This document shows positions 23,075-36,266 of a DNA stretch of 64,000 nucleotides, in pieces (position 1 is the first letter of the stretch; each line of letters starts with the position of its first letter). The stretch comes from Panax quinquefolius. Lineage: Eukaryota > Streptophyta > Magnoliopsida > Apiales > Araliaceae. The stretch is taken from positions 122,851,605 through 122,915,604 of the forward strand of contig CM035160.1 in assembly GCA_020205615.1 (NCBI GenBank), in the 5' to 3' direction. The notes under the pieces were generated by a model that saw only the letters and a program-made list of their open reading frames with translations, did not search any database and was not told the origin of the DNA. The position numbers were made by a program, and so were the translations under genes.

Positions 23075-26000
23075 TGTGAGGGCCCCGAATCTGAGGTCCC
23101 GAATCCCCGCGGATCCGGTTCGATCATTCTATCACTATTACTATATTTGCGAAAGATATAAACATAAATTGTTTATACAATACATTTACACAATATTCCC
23201 CAAGGTCGAGTAACCTTAACTTATTACACAATTCATAACTTACTTATCACATAACATTATTATTATACCACTATTACAAATCTAATCGCATACTTATACT
23301 AAAGCTTGAACTGTCTTTGACCTTTCCTTGAATCTGACGCATTCGTCTTAATCTGCAATGTTTATCATGATATAGCAAGGGTGAGCATAAGGATTGCCCA
23401 GCAAGTTTAAGTTCAACAATATAACGATATATCATGATGGAAAGATTCTGAATAATAAGCTGGCTATAATTCAACAATATAATTATGAACTAGCAGGAAT
23501 AAATTTATGACTAAACAAGTATTATACATGAACAAATATATCTCGAACCAATTTGGTAATGAAGGTGATCGACCTTTCATACGACTTATACATCTAATAT
23601 GTACAGAGTATAATTCATGGCATCCAGCAATGATTAACCATAAGCTTATCCGAATGAAACACTCTTAATAGAGTTAAGTAAAAACAAACTTGTCTGAACC
23701 GTTGATTACCGCAACGCAATTTATTGCGCTTTATCCGAAGACCTAATATTAGTAATATGGATCTCTAATATTAGAATAATATCATCACAATTTAATACTA
23801 TTATATATATAGATATAGAATAACCTAAACACATAACACATAACCCTATCAGTCTATAACACACATAAGACTCATTATCAGGTCAAACTATTTTAGTCTG
23901 ACTTGAGTTCGACAAAGTTCTAACGTCCCGACGGTCTAGTCGGACTTTTATCGAGTCTAAGTTCAATTAAACTCTTAGTTAACATTTAACAATTATCTCA
24001 GATAATTTATTATCAGTCAAAATATTTTTCGTAAGCTCGTAATAATTTTTAAATAATTATTATCATTTATCATGAATTTTCAATCATTATAATCATATTT
24101 AAATGAATTAAATACCACATAATTCTTTTGTCATTAATATTTATTTATTATCAAATATTAATGAAATACTCAACATAATATTATAATATATTTATAATAT
24201 ATCAAAGTATTTTAATACTTTAAAATCACCTTTATATGATTTTTAAACCATTAAATCCATTATCCAATAATTGTTTTTAATATTAAAATATTAACATTTT
24301 CATGACAAAATATCAAAAGTTATAGTTTATAACTTAAAATATTTTTATAACACTTAAATCATTTTATATGATTTTTAAATCATTAATTCTATTTTTCCAT
24401 AATATATTTATTAAATAAACTAATTATCATTAATATTAATTAATTAATGAAATTCATCCTAAAATATTAAAAGTCACCGAAAATAACTTAAAATATTTTA
24501 TTATAACATAATATTATTTTTCATGATTTTTCATGTATTTAAATCATTTTTAAATAATTTATTTAATATTATAATTAAATAAATTCAATACCATTTATAT
24601 TCCAAAAATATTAAATATTTATGAAATATACTCTAAATAATTAAAAACTATTTTTCGGACTTTAAAATAATTTTTCAGAATTTATTAGGTATTTTTAATA
24701 ATTAAAAACCATTTTTTCTATTTTTAAATAATTTCTGGAAAATAATTAATTAAAAAGGGGACCTATAGCGACAGAACCGTCGCTATAGGTGTTCTTGAGG
24801 TGTTCTTGAGCCTTCATGTCAGTTAACAAGGTTAGAGGTTTGACCAGCATTTGATCTCGGTTCCTAACGCTTTCTGGGCTTGATTAAACGTTTATGTTGT
24901 AGTAGGTTTGCAACACTACCATTAACAATCAACAAAACAGTAATAAAACAGCATGATAGGAAGATCTATCCATCAGAAGAACGTGTCAGACCTGTTCTTG
25001 AGTGTTCTTGAGCTTCATCGCCAATTAACGAGGTGGGTGGTTTGACCAGCCTTAACTCTTAGTCTAATCCGATTCTGGGATAGTTTAAACGTTTATAATG
25101 TAGTCAGTGTGCACCAATACAACTATCAATCACAATATAGGTCATACATCAACATACGAAGATCTAGGCTTACAAATATGTTGTTAGAACGTTCCTGGGT
25201 TTTCCAGAAACCCAGGCAGTTCGAGTGGTCTCTTTCTAGATCAATTTTATTTATGTTCTGGTCATCAAATGGTTGATATTAAGATTCTAATCTATAGTCC
25301 ATGTGTCAAGTAATATGTACATGACAACATATCAGTTCAAAAACATCACCAATGTCGATTGCTTACGATCAAACTACACGCCGAGCGTGTTCTTGAAGAT
25401 CTAGGTTACCCAGAATCTTCATACAGTGTGTAGGTCAACGGTCGTTTGACCATGATTATCTACTATTCTTTTCAGGATCTGGGTGATCTAAGGGCATATA
25501 CGTGTAGTCCATATGTCCGGCTACATTATCAAAACCACAACCTGTCCAAACAAACCAAACACAGCAAGATCCAGAGCTTCAAAAGTGACTGTCAGGCTTT
25601 CTGGGCAAATCTGGGCTGCCTAGAAATCCAACTTCGTGATCGGTCAACGATGTTTGACTGCTAATATCTGGAGATCTAGACATGGTATGACCATGATTCA
25701 AAGTCCAGATTACAGTCCTGATAACATACTACAAACACCAAACTTTAAAATACCAAACACATTAACAGGTACGGATCTTTGAGTCCTAACATTGGCTTGT
25801 CAGACAACAAAATTAGGGTTCTTGACCAGTTTTTAAAACTTGATTTTCGTGTATCTAGATGTTATAGATCCAAGATCTATCAACCCAGATCACTTATTAA
25901 CACCCTATAACATAACTTTAACAAACCAATTTCAACATACAACATCAAATCAAAAGATTTCTAGGATTAGGGTTTATACCTCTTTAGACTTTGATTTTTG

Positions 26001-27278
26001 ATTTTTGCCTTTTGATTCTGATCTTGTAAAGTTAGAGACTGATATTGGCTTAGTATATATCACTCTCTCATTCTAACTCCCGAATTTCTAGAGAGAGAAG
26101 GGCTTGGTAGAAAATGAAAAGTTAAGTGGCCTTTCTATCTCTCTAATCTGTATAAATGTTGTCATGTTGCTATAATCTGATTATTTTCGGCTAGAATGGC
26201 TGAGATTTGTAGCATGTGGCTGATCTAGGGTGGTTGAGCAACCAATATATGGCAAGATACACAAGCAACCTTCAATAATGCAACCAAGGGTATTTTGGAC
26301 ATTTTGCATTTAATTTTAATGGCATTTTGGACATTTGACCAAACACTTAGGGTTTAGGGTTTGGGTTAGGGTTTAGGGTTTAGGGTTCGGAAAACCTTAG
26401 GATTTACAATTTAATTTTCTAAAATTTCCAATTTAGGTTTTAAAAATAGAAATTTAATATTTCTAAATTAGAATTAGAATTTTCTAATTATATTAGAATT
26501 TCTTAATTACAATCTAAATCTTACTAATTAGGATTAGCATTTCCTAATTAAAATCGTTAATTTAGCAATTAGGGTCAAAATGGTCATTAGGGTTTATAAA
26601 CCACTAATTAGGGTTTCTAATAGAAAAATAATTTTCTAATTTAGAAATTAGATTTAAGTAATTACATTAGGGTTTTCTTATTATTATAACTTGAAAATTA
26701 GGATTAATGTTTCCTAATTAACATTAAAATTACCTAATTATAAATTAGGGTTTCTAACTTACAATTTAGGGTTCCTAATAATTAGGGTTTCTAATTATTA
26801 GAATTTCTAATTAATCAATTAGGGTTATCCCTAATTAAGTTTGTGATTAATACAAAAACCATATACGTTGTACTTAAATCCCCAATTTAGGGTTTCAATA
26901 TACCGAATTAGGGTTTTAAAATTTCCAGAACTGAACTTATGGTTTCAGAACCGGTTTCTAGGGTTTCTTGTTAATCGCTATGGTTTTCTAACCGAACGTT
27001 AACATTCTTAATATATACCTAGGGTTTGTTACAGATATTGTTTATCTGGTCAACCCTTGACCCTTAACCACATATGTACACATATACACGGAACTTATTC
27101 GCTTGTTTCCTTAATCCTGAATAATTCACCTAAATCCTTCACAGAATTTTGAAAATCCTCAAAATTCCTTCTTAAAAATATCAAACGCATACACTTATTT
27201 TCTGTCTAGGTTCTAATTTTGAACCTTAAATAAATTAATAAAAATTTTAAAAATAATCAAAATTCTCGGGTTGTCACA
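23075..27278. repeat. 4.2-kb solo-LTR-like unit with 5-bp target duplication
   Basis: The unit starts TGTGAGGGCCCCG and ends CGGGTTGTCACA, has TG...CA ends and a perfect ATATG duplication on both sides. It contains no coding frame above 75 codons. The left 1.7 kb occurs again at 31614-33353. This is the pattern of a solo LTR left by recombination between two LTRs. Its length is large for plant LTRs but known for some Ty3/gypsy and LARD elements. The family and orientation are not decided; the reverse reading starts TGTGACAACCCGAG, a common LTR start. It includes a long AT-rich central part and a telomere-like tract. Confidence 0.8.
26347..26389 (+). repeat. Interstitial telomere-like (TTTAGGG) tract
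   Basis: About six units of TTTAGGG and one-base variants (TTTGGG, TTAGGG) in a row. Single AGGGTTT words are then scattered through to about 27020. The tract is inside the solo LTR, not at a chromosome end. Confidence 0.85.
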
Positions 27279-27283
27279 ATATG
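27279..27283. repeat. Target-site duplication, right copy (solo LTR)
   Basis: ATATG, identical to 23070-23074. Confidence 0.75.
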
Positions 27284-28250
27284 TTAGCATTGATAAATTT
27301 CACTTATGTATGATAGTAAATTAAGATAATAGGTGTACATGTTGAACTTGTATAACTAATGTGATTATTGTATAGGATCTCATAGTGCATTGGATTGATA
27401 TTAAGCTTTACTTGGTAAACTACGCTTGAGGAAAGTATCTGAACTATCCTTTACATTGTGCAAGTATCCTAACTCTTGCATTACTTTATTCAACGAATAT
27501 CGTAAGCTTATCTCTTTGAATGCAAGTTATCCTACTTATTCGTTCAATTGAGCTAGTATATCTAAAACTCTTGTGAAAACTATTATTCATGTTGAACTTG
27601 GTATTGTTCTTGGATATTGTAAAAGTGTCTATGCCATTTGATTCGGCTAGACTATATGCATGTTTATAAAATTGTCCAAACCAATTGAATGTTGTGGAAA
27701 TCTTGAAAACAGAGTTGAACAACCCTTATGGTAAGGGGAATGTATGTTGTTGGAAACCCCAACACATGAGTAGATTATTATTGTGGTGTTATGCATAACT
27801 TAGAGTATTGTAGACTGATCATCTATAGTTCTTGATTCTTTTGGGTTATCAGTTTAATATTGATGATTCTAGTAGATGTTCAATAGTTCTTAGTGACTGC
27901 TCAATATAAATTGTTTATCCAGTTGGATGCATTGATAGTCCTCGAATTCATACATATTTGTTGATTATATTGAATTAGCATTCTTATTTCTAAGGTTTTG
28001 ATTCAAGAATTGTTGATATTCATTATTCCTGATATTATTCTAAAACTTTGAACTATCTTAGATGATACTTTGATATTTCAAACTCGTGTTATAAAACTCT
28101 TTACCCTTGTTGTATATTAATTGTTGGGCAATTTGTGCTCATTCTTGCTTATTTAAAACCTTTCAGTTAAGGCGGAACAGGGAAGTGTCTCTGGGAAAGA
28201 CAAGGGCAAGGCTACCGACTAGCGTGTCCCTTCATGTTTAAGACTATTAT
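27284..28250. other. Unidentified AT-rich DNA, continuation of 21268-23069
   Basis: No recognised gene. Near 28170-28220, after a TTTCAG, the plus strand has a short frame KAEQGSVSGKDKGKATD ending in TAG, which could be the tail of an old coding region. The rest is non-coding AT-rich sequence. Confidence 0.35.
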
Positions 28251-31200
28251 TGTTGGTCGATTTAGCTATTGCCAAATCGCGCGCAAGCATACGCGGTCCA
28301 CAAGTAATATATGAAAGTAGAGTGTCGAACCCACGAGGACAAAGTCTTAAGAGAATACAAATATTAAGGTAAAGTTTTTACTTATCTTATCTAAATAAGT
28401 GAACTAAGATGGTTAGTTAAGCTATATGTTAAAACTATAAGAATAAGAGAAGTGGTTGTGCTAGGAAGTCAAGATAGGATTACAATTCCCCTAATGCATT
28501 GCCTAATCTCCTAACTCTCCAAATTATCAACGAATCAAGGAATGGTCAATCGAGAACAGTAAATACGCATAAGCTTCTGTCGAAGGTCAAATGCACATCC
28601 CTAGCCAGATAAATCACAATATGTCTATTGGTGAAAGTAGTTAGGCCAAGGTCATTAAGCTAGGTCTAAAGGTCGCACAAGACAAATATAGATATGTCTA
28701 TCCTATTAGCAGTTTATGCACACATTCCATTCGCATGGTCATAACAGGTGGTGTTGTATTTAAAGATAGAAAATAACATCCATTTGTTAATCTCTGTTAA
28801 AATCAATACACATTACTCTATCAAGAAAATAGTCATCAAGTAAGAAATACAACAACCAATTCCAAAATGATTCATTATATAAAATAGGAGAGAGAGTTGA
28901 TCAAGCTAAATAAGAGGTTACATTGCAATCCTAAAAATGGAGTTAGTTCATAACTATGGTACTAACACACATATTTAATACATTCACCATAACCAGTAAT
29001 ACACAAATAAATGGGAGATTTGGAATAAGAAAACTCCTCTTTGGAAATGTTCTGTCTCCAAATCTTCTCTTCACTGTGCAAAAGCTTAGCTGTGGTCGGA
29101 TGCAATAACTCTTCCTCCTTGAAGCACATCTTCTTTCTCTTCTAGATATTTAATTTGCTTTGTACTATGTTCTAAGCTAAAACTCTCGGTGTCTTCTATC
29201 GCAGGCGGCGGTATTAAGTGTTTTTCTTTTTCTTTCTCCTTAGGTCATTTAAAGCCCCTTTACTGTATGGACACCGGAGGTCGCACTGCGGCGCCAGCCT
29301 TTTTGCTTAGCAAGTGGCACTGCGGCGACACGTGGCCTTAAAAAGACCGGAGGTCGCGCTTGGGCGTGTGGAGTGTATAGAGGCTTCAGCGAAGTCAGGG
29401 CAAATAAATGGTGTTGGTAAGCGAGCCTAACGCTGGGCATGGCGCGGGGATGCCATACATAGGTATAGAGAAGCGCTGAAGTCCAGTAGCTTTGTCTAGT
29501 AATGGCACTACGGCGTGAGGCTTAGGCGTTGGGGCGTCGTATGTCGCGTTGGGGCGTGAGCTCTAAGAGTAGCCTTGGCGCTGCGGCGCCAACATAGAGA
29601 AAATGACCTGAAATTCCTGTGAAAGCTAGAAATGACCTGCTACGCACTGTATAATAAAACTTAGACATAATAACAATGAAAATATAAATAAAGGCTAACT
29701 AAATAACTAGAAGCAGGCAACAACTTAAGCTACAAAGGATCTGATTCGCAGGTATAAATCATGCTCATCAAATACCCCCAAACTTAAGCTTTTACTTATC
29801 CCCAAGCAAACTGACAGACATCCATACCCACTATCGCAAGATACGAATGAAGACTAATCCTAAAGAATAACCTTATGGCCTCTAAGCACAATTATAACAT
29901 CCTTAGAGAATAGAACAAAACCCATACAAACAAGGGCTTATTGTCTTTTAATAAACATGAGACTGTAATTGATCCATTCTGTGTGTGTGCAGACCAATCA
30001 TCTTAACTAACCATAACCCAAATTAAGATCACACAATCGATTGTGCTAACCAATAAGCTTACTATGCAACCCCCATAAATAACAAGCATTAAGAACAAGA
30101 TGCAAACATAAGAAAGGATCGAAAAGTTCTAGTATAATGAAGTAAATTCCGACTCAGATAGTACTTGATTACTTTTAGGCAAAACAGAGCACCCATTAGC
30201 AAGATTTTGATCAATGACTCCCAAGCCAGAAGACTTTAGGGCACTAGGTGTAGAATACCCCTAAGAATCTAATAACTCAAGCACAAAGGCCACGTAAACA
30301 ACATAAGTTCAGAATAGATTTTACCAGCCTGCGTTTATGGGCGAATGCGTTTCCACACTCCAGCCTGCGTTTATTATATTTTTATTTTATTTTATTTTAA
30401 ATAGAACTTTAGACCTGAAAGTGTAAAAGCCTCTTACGTCTTTTATTACCTTAAAATCAACAGAGTTCTAACAGTGCACAAATTTTCAAAACAAATAAAA
30501 GACAACCTAAATCTGGATATATAGCTATAAAAGAAAATTGGTCAGTGCTCGCTAAAAGGATGGATCCAAAACAGTCTCGATTTAAAACACGCCCCTAGTT
30601 CACATGAATTTGGCACTATCTTAAGAAAACAACATAAATATCGTGCTTATCCTAAGCCATAATCAAAACTTAAACGCCAAGCTACCCTAACCCAGCATAT
30701 CAACAATTAGAGACTGGGGGCTAGAGTTAATCAAAAAGTAAAAGACAAGAACAATAACTATAAAGCCCCCCATGCCAAAATAGGGTCAAAAATAGGGCAA
30801 AGCCATAACAAATGGCAATAACTATACCAATGATCAGTGTAAAACCCAAAAACTATGGCTATCCACAAAATGACAACCGACATAGCCAAAATATACCCAA
30901 ATATGCAATCCCAAAATGATAATAAAAATAAGCACAAGAAAAATAACCAAAAACATGCATTCATATACAAATTTAAATACTACTATGTAAAGCATGCATC
31001 TAAAATAAGCAATTCACCAAAAACAAAAACATAAACACAATAATACTAAACCTTAAATAAAACATAGTTAAACAATAAGTCTGGGGCTTTTAAGCCCAAA
31101 TTATTCACTCCAATCCTCACACCAAACCATAAACTAAACATAGTAGTTCAAACATTAAAACTAACACAATTCATATATTAAATAAATAAAAGGAAGTCTC

Positions 31201-31613
31201 CCCCCAAACTTGCAATCTAGACAGTGTCCTCAATAGCCACCTTCATAACCATCGGCACCTTCATCACCATCAGCACCTTCATCACCAAACATCTCATCAT
31301 CATCTGCCTGAACATCATCACCACCAACCACCTCAAGATCATCATCATCACCATCATCCTCCACGTTAAGCGGCTCTTGGTAAATGGGCCCTGACGGTAA
31401 AATTACAAGCGGCGGATAAGGAGCGTAAATTGGAGGCGCTGGAAATGGGAAGGACATAAAATCAACATCGTCACCTCCCTGAGCAGCACGAATGTTTGAG
31501 AGCGTGTTGGCGAACTTTGCATGGAAATGGTGGAATTAATTCTGCCATCCGGCGACATGGTCAATCTTGTAGTGTAGGAAACTCAGGCTATTCAAAATTT
31601 TCGTGAGGGTCCC
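28251..31613 (-). mobile_element. Athila-like Ty3/gypsy remnant
   Basis: The left end starts TGTTGGTCGATTTAGC at 28251, compatible with an LTR end. Phrases usual for Athila-type 3' regions are present: GTGTCGAACCCACGAGGAC near 28321, TACCCCCAAACTTAAG near 29774 and CTCCCCCCAAACTTGC with GACAGTGTCCTC near 31198. A degenerate frame occupies the right end. Assignment to Athila is from these recurrent phrases, which I recognise but cannot align here. A GC-rich patch with repeated CTGCGGCGCC/GGGGCGT words sits at 29270-29600. Between 29600 and 31190 I see only AT-rich non-coding DNA; the frame at 30758-30970 has no recognisable domain. Confidence 0.5.
31230..31610 (-). pseudogene. C-terminal remnant of an Athila-type ORF
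   Basis: Upstream reading on the minus strand gives KILNSLSFLHYKIDHVAGWQ, a stop, then FHHFHAKFANTLSNIRAAQG and the 75-codon frame 31457-31230 with a proline-rich start (FPFPAPPIYAPYPPL) and a strongly acidic tail (repeats of D/E and GADGDEGADG). The frame ends just before the Athila-like CAAGTTTGGGGGGAG tract. It is probably the end of a non-pol ORF. It was cut at 31613 by insertion of the second 4.2-kb-family unit. Confidence 0.45.
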
Positions 31614-33353
31614 TGTGAGAGCCCCGAATCCGGGTCCCAAAATCACCGCGGATTCGGTACAATCATTCTATACAACTATTACTATTTGCGAAAGATATAA
31701 ACATAAATTGTTTATACATTAAACTTCACTTAATTCCCCAAGGTCGAGTAACCTTAACTTATACATAATTAATAACTTGTCTAACATATAACAACATTAA
31801 TATCATACAATACTATTACAAATCTAATCGCACACATTAACTTTAAGCTGGAACTTTCTTTAACATTTCCTTGTATCCGACGTAATCGCCTTAATCTGCA
31901 ATGTTTATCATGATATAGCAAGGGTGAGCATGAAGATTGCCCAACAAGTTTAAGTTCAATAATTTAACGATATATCATGATTGAAAGAATCTGAATAATA
32001 AGCTGGCTATAATTCAATAATATAATTTCGAACTAGCAGGAACAAACTTTTGACTGAACAAATATTAAACATGAACAAATATATCTAGACCGAATGGTAA
32101 TGAAGGTGATCAGCCTTTCATACCTGACTTATACATGCAATATGTACAAAGTATAATTCTACAATGGCAATCAACAATGATTATCCATAAGCATATCTGA
32201 ATGAAACAACTCTAAGTAGAGTTAAGTAAAACTTGCCTAAATCATTGATTATCGTTACGCATTTTAATAAGCTTTGACTGAAGAACTAATATATAAATAA
32301 TATAGATATTCAAATTAGAATAATATCATCACAATTTAATACTATTATATATATACATAGAATAACCTAAACACATAACACATAACCCTATCGATTACAT
32401 AACACACATAAGACTAAAGTATCGAGTCATACTTATTGCGATCTGAGTTGAACCCCGCAAAATCTAACATCCCCGACGGTCTAAATCGAACTTTTATCGA
32501 GTCTAAGTTAAATAAAACTCTGCCTAAATACTTAAAAATTATCTTATATAATCATATTATTAATCAAAATAATTTTCCAAGTCTCATAATAATTTTCAAA
32601 TAATTATTATCATTTAAAATGATTTTCCAATCATTAATATCATATTTATCTAATTTAAATACCACAATATTCTAATATCATTAATATTTATTTAATATTA
32701 AATATTAATGAAATACATGCCAAAATATTATAATATATTAATAATATCTCATAGTATTTTTAATACCTAAAATTATATTTATATGATTTTAAAACAATTT
32801 AAATTCATTATCAGATAATTGCTTTTAATATTTAACTATTAATTTTTTCATGAAAAATATCAAAAGTTATATTTTATAAGTTAAAATATTTTCTAACACT
32901 TAAATCATTTTTATATGATTTTTAAATCATTAATTCTATTTTTACATAATTTATTTAATATATTTAGTAAATAAATTAATTATCATTAATATTAATTAAT
33001 TAATGAAATTCATCACAAAATATTAAAAGTCATTAAAAATAACTTAAAATATTTTCTTATACCATAATATAAATTTTCATGATGTTTAAAGTATAAAAAT
33101 CATTTTTAAATAATTTATTTAATATTATAATTAAATAAATTAAATACCATTTATATTCCAAAATATTAAATATTTATAAAATATACTCAAAATAATTAAA
33201 ATTATTTTTCGAGTTTAAAATAATTTTTAGGAATTTATTTTGTATTTTTAGTAATTAAAAATAATTTATTTTGATTTATTTAATTAAAATAATTATTTTG
33301 AAATTTAATAATTATTAAAATGGCCTATATAGCGTGAGGTAACTGTATTTATA
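31614..33353. repeat. Partial second copy of the 4.2-kb LTR-like family
   Basis: It starts TGTGAGAGCCCCG and aligns with 23075 to about 24780 of the solo LTR at moderate identity. It stops exactly where the Tekay-2 LTR begins (33354), so Tekay-2 inserted into it. The remaining 2.4 kb is not found in the window because the right side of Tekay-2 is lost. Confidence 0.75.
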
Positions 33354-34505
33354 TGTAAGACCCCAACTTTTATAAATAAAGATGAATTTTTATAAATATC
33401 ATTTTGATTATTATGGAATGAATTTGTTATAATATTATAGTTGTGGGTAATATTTATAAATTCTGCAAAATGCGTGAAGTTGTTATATAATATTCGATCG
33501 ATCGAGGAATATTACGTTTTAACGAGGGAATATTAAATGCGGCGACACTGATCATTAGTGGACCCCAAAAGCGGAATTATTGTTGGATTGAAAAAGCGAC
33601 AAAAATATCTTTTATAAAATAACGGCGAAAAGTTTTGACAGTTAACAACATTGGAATACACAGGTGGTTAAAATACGATGTCGCATTGTTACAGCGATGC
33701 TACGGTATTGCACAGTATTTTTGAATTATTGTTTCTTAAGTAAGAAGGCCTTACTCGATAATTATTACGATAATTCTTTATTCGATATTTTATTTTATTA
33801 GTTCAATAATTCTTTGCGTTGATATTTTATATTATTGTTGTTTCAATAATTTTCACTTGTCTGATATTTCCCATTATCGGATCAATAATTCATATTATTT
33901 GACTAATATTATTAGATAGCATTATTGGCAATTTCTAGAAAGTTACATCGATGAGAGGTTTGAATCACCTAATTGCGGCGCCAAGATGAGAGAAATCCTT
34001 ATTGGAAAGCCCCCTCTTTCCTGAGAACGGCCTGGCTGTCATTATTGTGATTCTGTAATATTATTTGTGAGTAATTAATTATTGATTTATATGATAAGGA
34101 AATATTTATTTTATGTGGACAAAATGATAGATAAGAAAATATTTATTCGAAGTGGATTTAAACTGAGGAATTTTTAACATGTGACATTTGTTGAAAGTTG
34201 GTATTTTATCTTTTCCGATAAAATAATTCATTCAAATATATTATTATAATATTACATTATATTAGTATGATGTGATTATATAATAGTACATTTTTTATAA
34301 TTTGAATGGTAGCATTATTATAATAAATTCATGGTATAAAAGTAAAAGGAGGTGGAAGAGAACAAATTGAATTTGAATTCCTGTGATGCAAGCGATGATG
34401 TCATCGAACGATGAGGTATGCAATGATGTATTATGATCGATGACGTCAGCGGTGATGTCATAAATTATGGCGAAAAGACTATTTTACCTTTACTCTGCCA
34501 AGCTT

Positions 34506-34513
34506 TATAAATA
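34506..34513 (+). promoter_or_regulatory. TATA box in 5' LTR of Tekay-2
   Basis: TATAAATA followed by GAAGCTCATTTCTTCATT, the same context as in the other Tekay LTRs. Confidence 0.65.
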
Positions 34514-34699
34514 GAAGCTCATTTCTTCATTATTTTCACCAATTCATTCAAGCTATAGAGAGAAAAGTATAGAGAAATAATAGAGAAAGAAGAAGAGTAT
34601 CCTGTTACTACACTATTGCGTATCCAATCTCCTACTAAGGTAAGGGTATTATTCTTTCGTATTCATGAAGAGAGTTATTTTCTTTCGATACTAAGCAAG

Positions 34700-35010
34700 G
34701 GTTGTTATTCCATTCTTTATTATTACATTGGAATAACTTTTATGCATCTGATCTATCGCATGCACGGTGAATTCATTGTTATTCCATTCTTTATTATTAC
34801 ATTTGGAACATCACATGCATGTGCGGATTCTGGCGTGACTGGTTTCATTCTTTATTATTACATTGGAACATCCTCTCTGCATGCGGATTATGCGTGACTG
34901 GTTTCATTCTTTATTATTACATTTGGAATATCACATGCTGTATACTGATTAAGCATGACACAGGTTCCATTCTTTATTACTCTGTTGAAATGATGCATCT
35001 ACGTGGATTC
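34700..35010 (+). repeat. LTR minisatellite, Tekay-2
   Basis: Five imperfect units of about 57-65 bases, each containing CTTTATTATTACAT(T)TGGAA followed by a CACATGCATG-like stretch and a GACTGGTTTCATT-like end. Frames 34616-34897 and 34819-35112 are translations of this repeat and are not genes. Confidence 0.75.
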
Positions 35011-36093
35011 TGCATGGCGAAAAAAATCATTTGCGGTTTCATATATTCTATTATACTCGGTTGGTTAAAGTTTTGGCTTCTATACTCCATGAAATTAGTG
35101 GAATATCCTTGATATTTGCGCTTCATCCGATATCTTTTCATGGAAATATTCTTGAGCATTCTTGAATTTTACTCCACAAAACGATGTCATGTTTACAATT
35201 TGGGCGTTATTGATTTACGGATAAATTAAATTATAAATCTTTAAAATTTATCCTTGAACTTATTTTATTGAATTCTTCATCATTGTCATCATCCTCGTGT
35301 TTATAATATGTTGAAAGTCATCGTGGCTGGCTGTGAGTGCATAGATGGACTTGGTATGATTATGACCGAGGATTATTCGGTATAATCATGGCCGTAATGT
35401 TACAAATGATGTGGTAAAAATCCTCATTGGTAGTAGTGCATTGATGGGCGATTGTTGGCATGATCATGACCATTGATGAATACATGAATATCCTTGGCCC
35501 GTAGTGCATGGATAATTTGTGGTCGTTATACTAAATGAATATCCTTGGTAGTAGTCTTGCGGGGATGATGTGGATTATTTATTAAGTTTGAGTCTCGGCG
35601 ATAAAAGTAATGAAAAACCTTTTAAATCATAGAAGATAGTAGATTTTATTCTCTACTTGACTCTTCAATGGATTTCTTGTTTCATTGCTGAGATTAAACT
35701 TGATGTTTGTTATATTTTATCGGTTTAACAACTTTGTGAAGGCTAATGATAATTTATTACGCATTATCTTAGTCATAATATTTCTTCTTGGACTAGTTGA
35801 GCTCACCCTTTTGCTTTCATTGTTCTCTTGAGAAATGAGAGCGTAGCGAGGGACTAGTCGGGGAGCGGAGTGGCGGTCGGATGATATCATTAGTAGTCCT
35901 CACTATTCTATGAAATAGTGTGATAATAAATGTATTGAGGACTTATTTTGAGTTTGAATCTTGCCTAGAAGACAATATTTGTATTAAAACTCATAGCTTC
36001 ATGTTGTATATTTAAGGTTGTATTTGTATTACATACCATTTATTTGGCGACTCGAGAATAGGTGATGTATACCTATTTTGGGGGCGTCAGGTT

Positions 36094-36105
36094 TGGTATC
36101 AAAGC
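36094..36105 (+). other. Primer-binding site, Tekay-2
   Basis: TGGTATCAAAGC, initiator Met tRNA type, four bases after the LTR end. Confidence 0.85.
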
Positions 36106-36266
36106 TTAGAGATATGATCCACAGCTAAGATGTGAGACTAGAACTAGGAGGGAGAGGCAGAAATTCCTTCGCTAGTATGACCTACTAAGTTTATTTGGTA
36201 TTTAATTGGTCGATCGCGAGTATAGGGATAATATATTACATGTCAATTAACCCTTGTTTTGTGGCG

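Larger units (their letters stand above)
33354..36089 (+). repeat. 5' LTR of Tekay-2
   Basis: 2736 bp, starting TGTAAGACCCC and ending GGGGGCGTCA four bases before the PBS. It is homologous to the inverse of the Tekay-1 LTRs and to the LTRs of copy 3. The TATA box is at 34506-34513 (TATAAATA before GAAGCTCATTTC). Shortly after it lies a minisatellite (34700-35010). Confidence 0.88.

Noticed and set aside
30758..30970. Hydrophobic 70-codon minus frame as a membrane protein
   Set aside because: No start context or homologous block, and AT-rich repeat surroundings; probably chance.
31230..31457. Host gene for an acidic protein
   Set aside because: The frame continues upstream as degenerate coding text and ends at an Athila-type tract, so it is more likely the end of a retrotransposon ORF.
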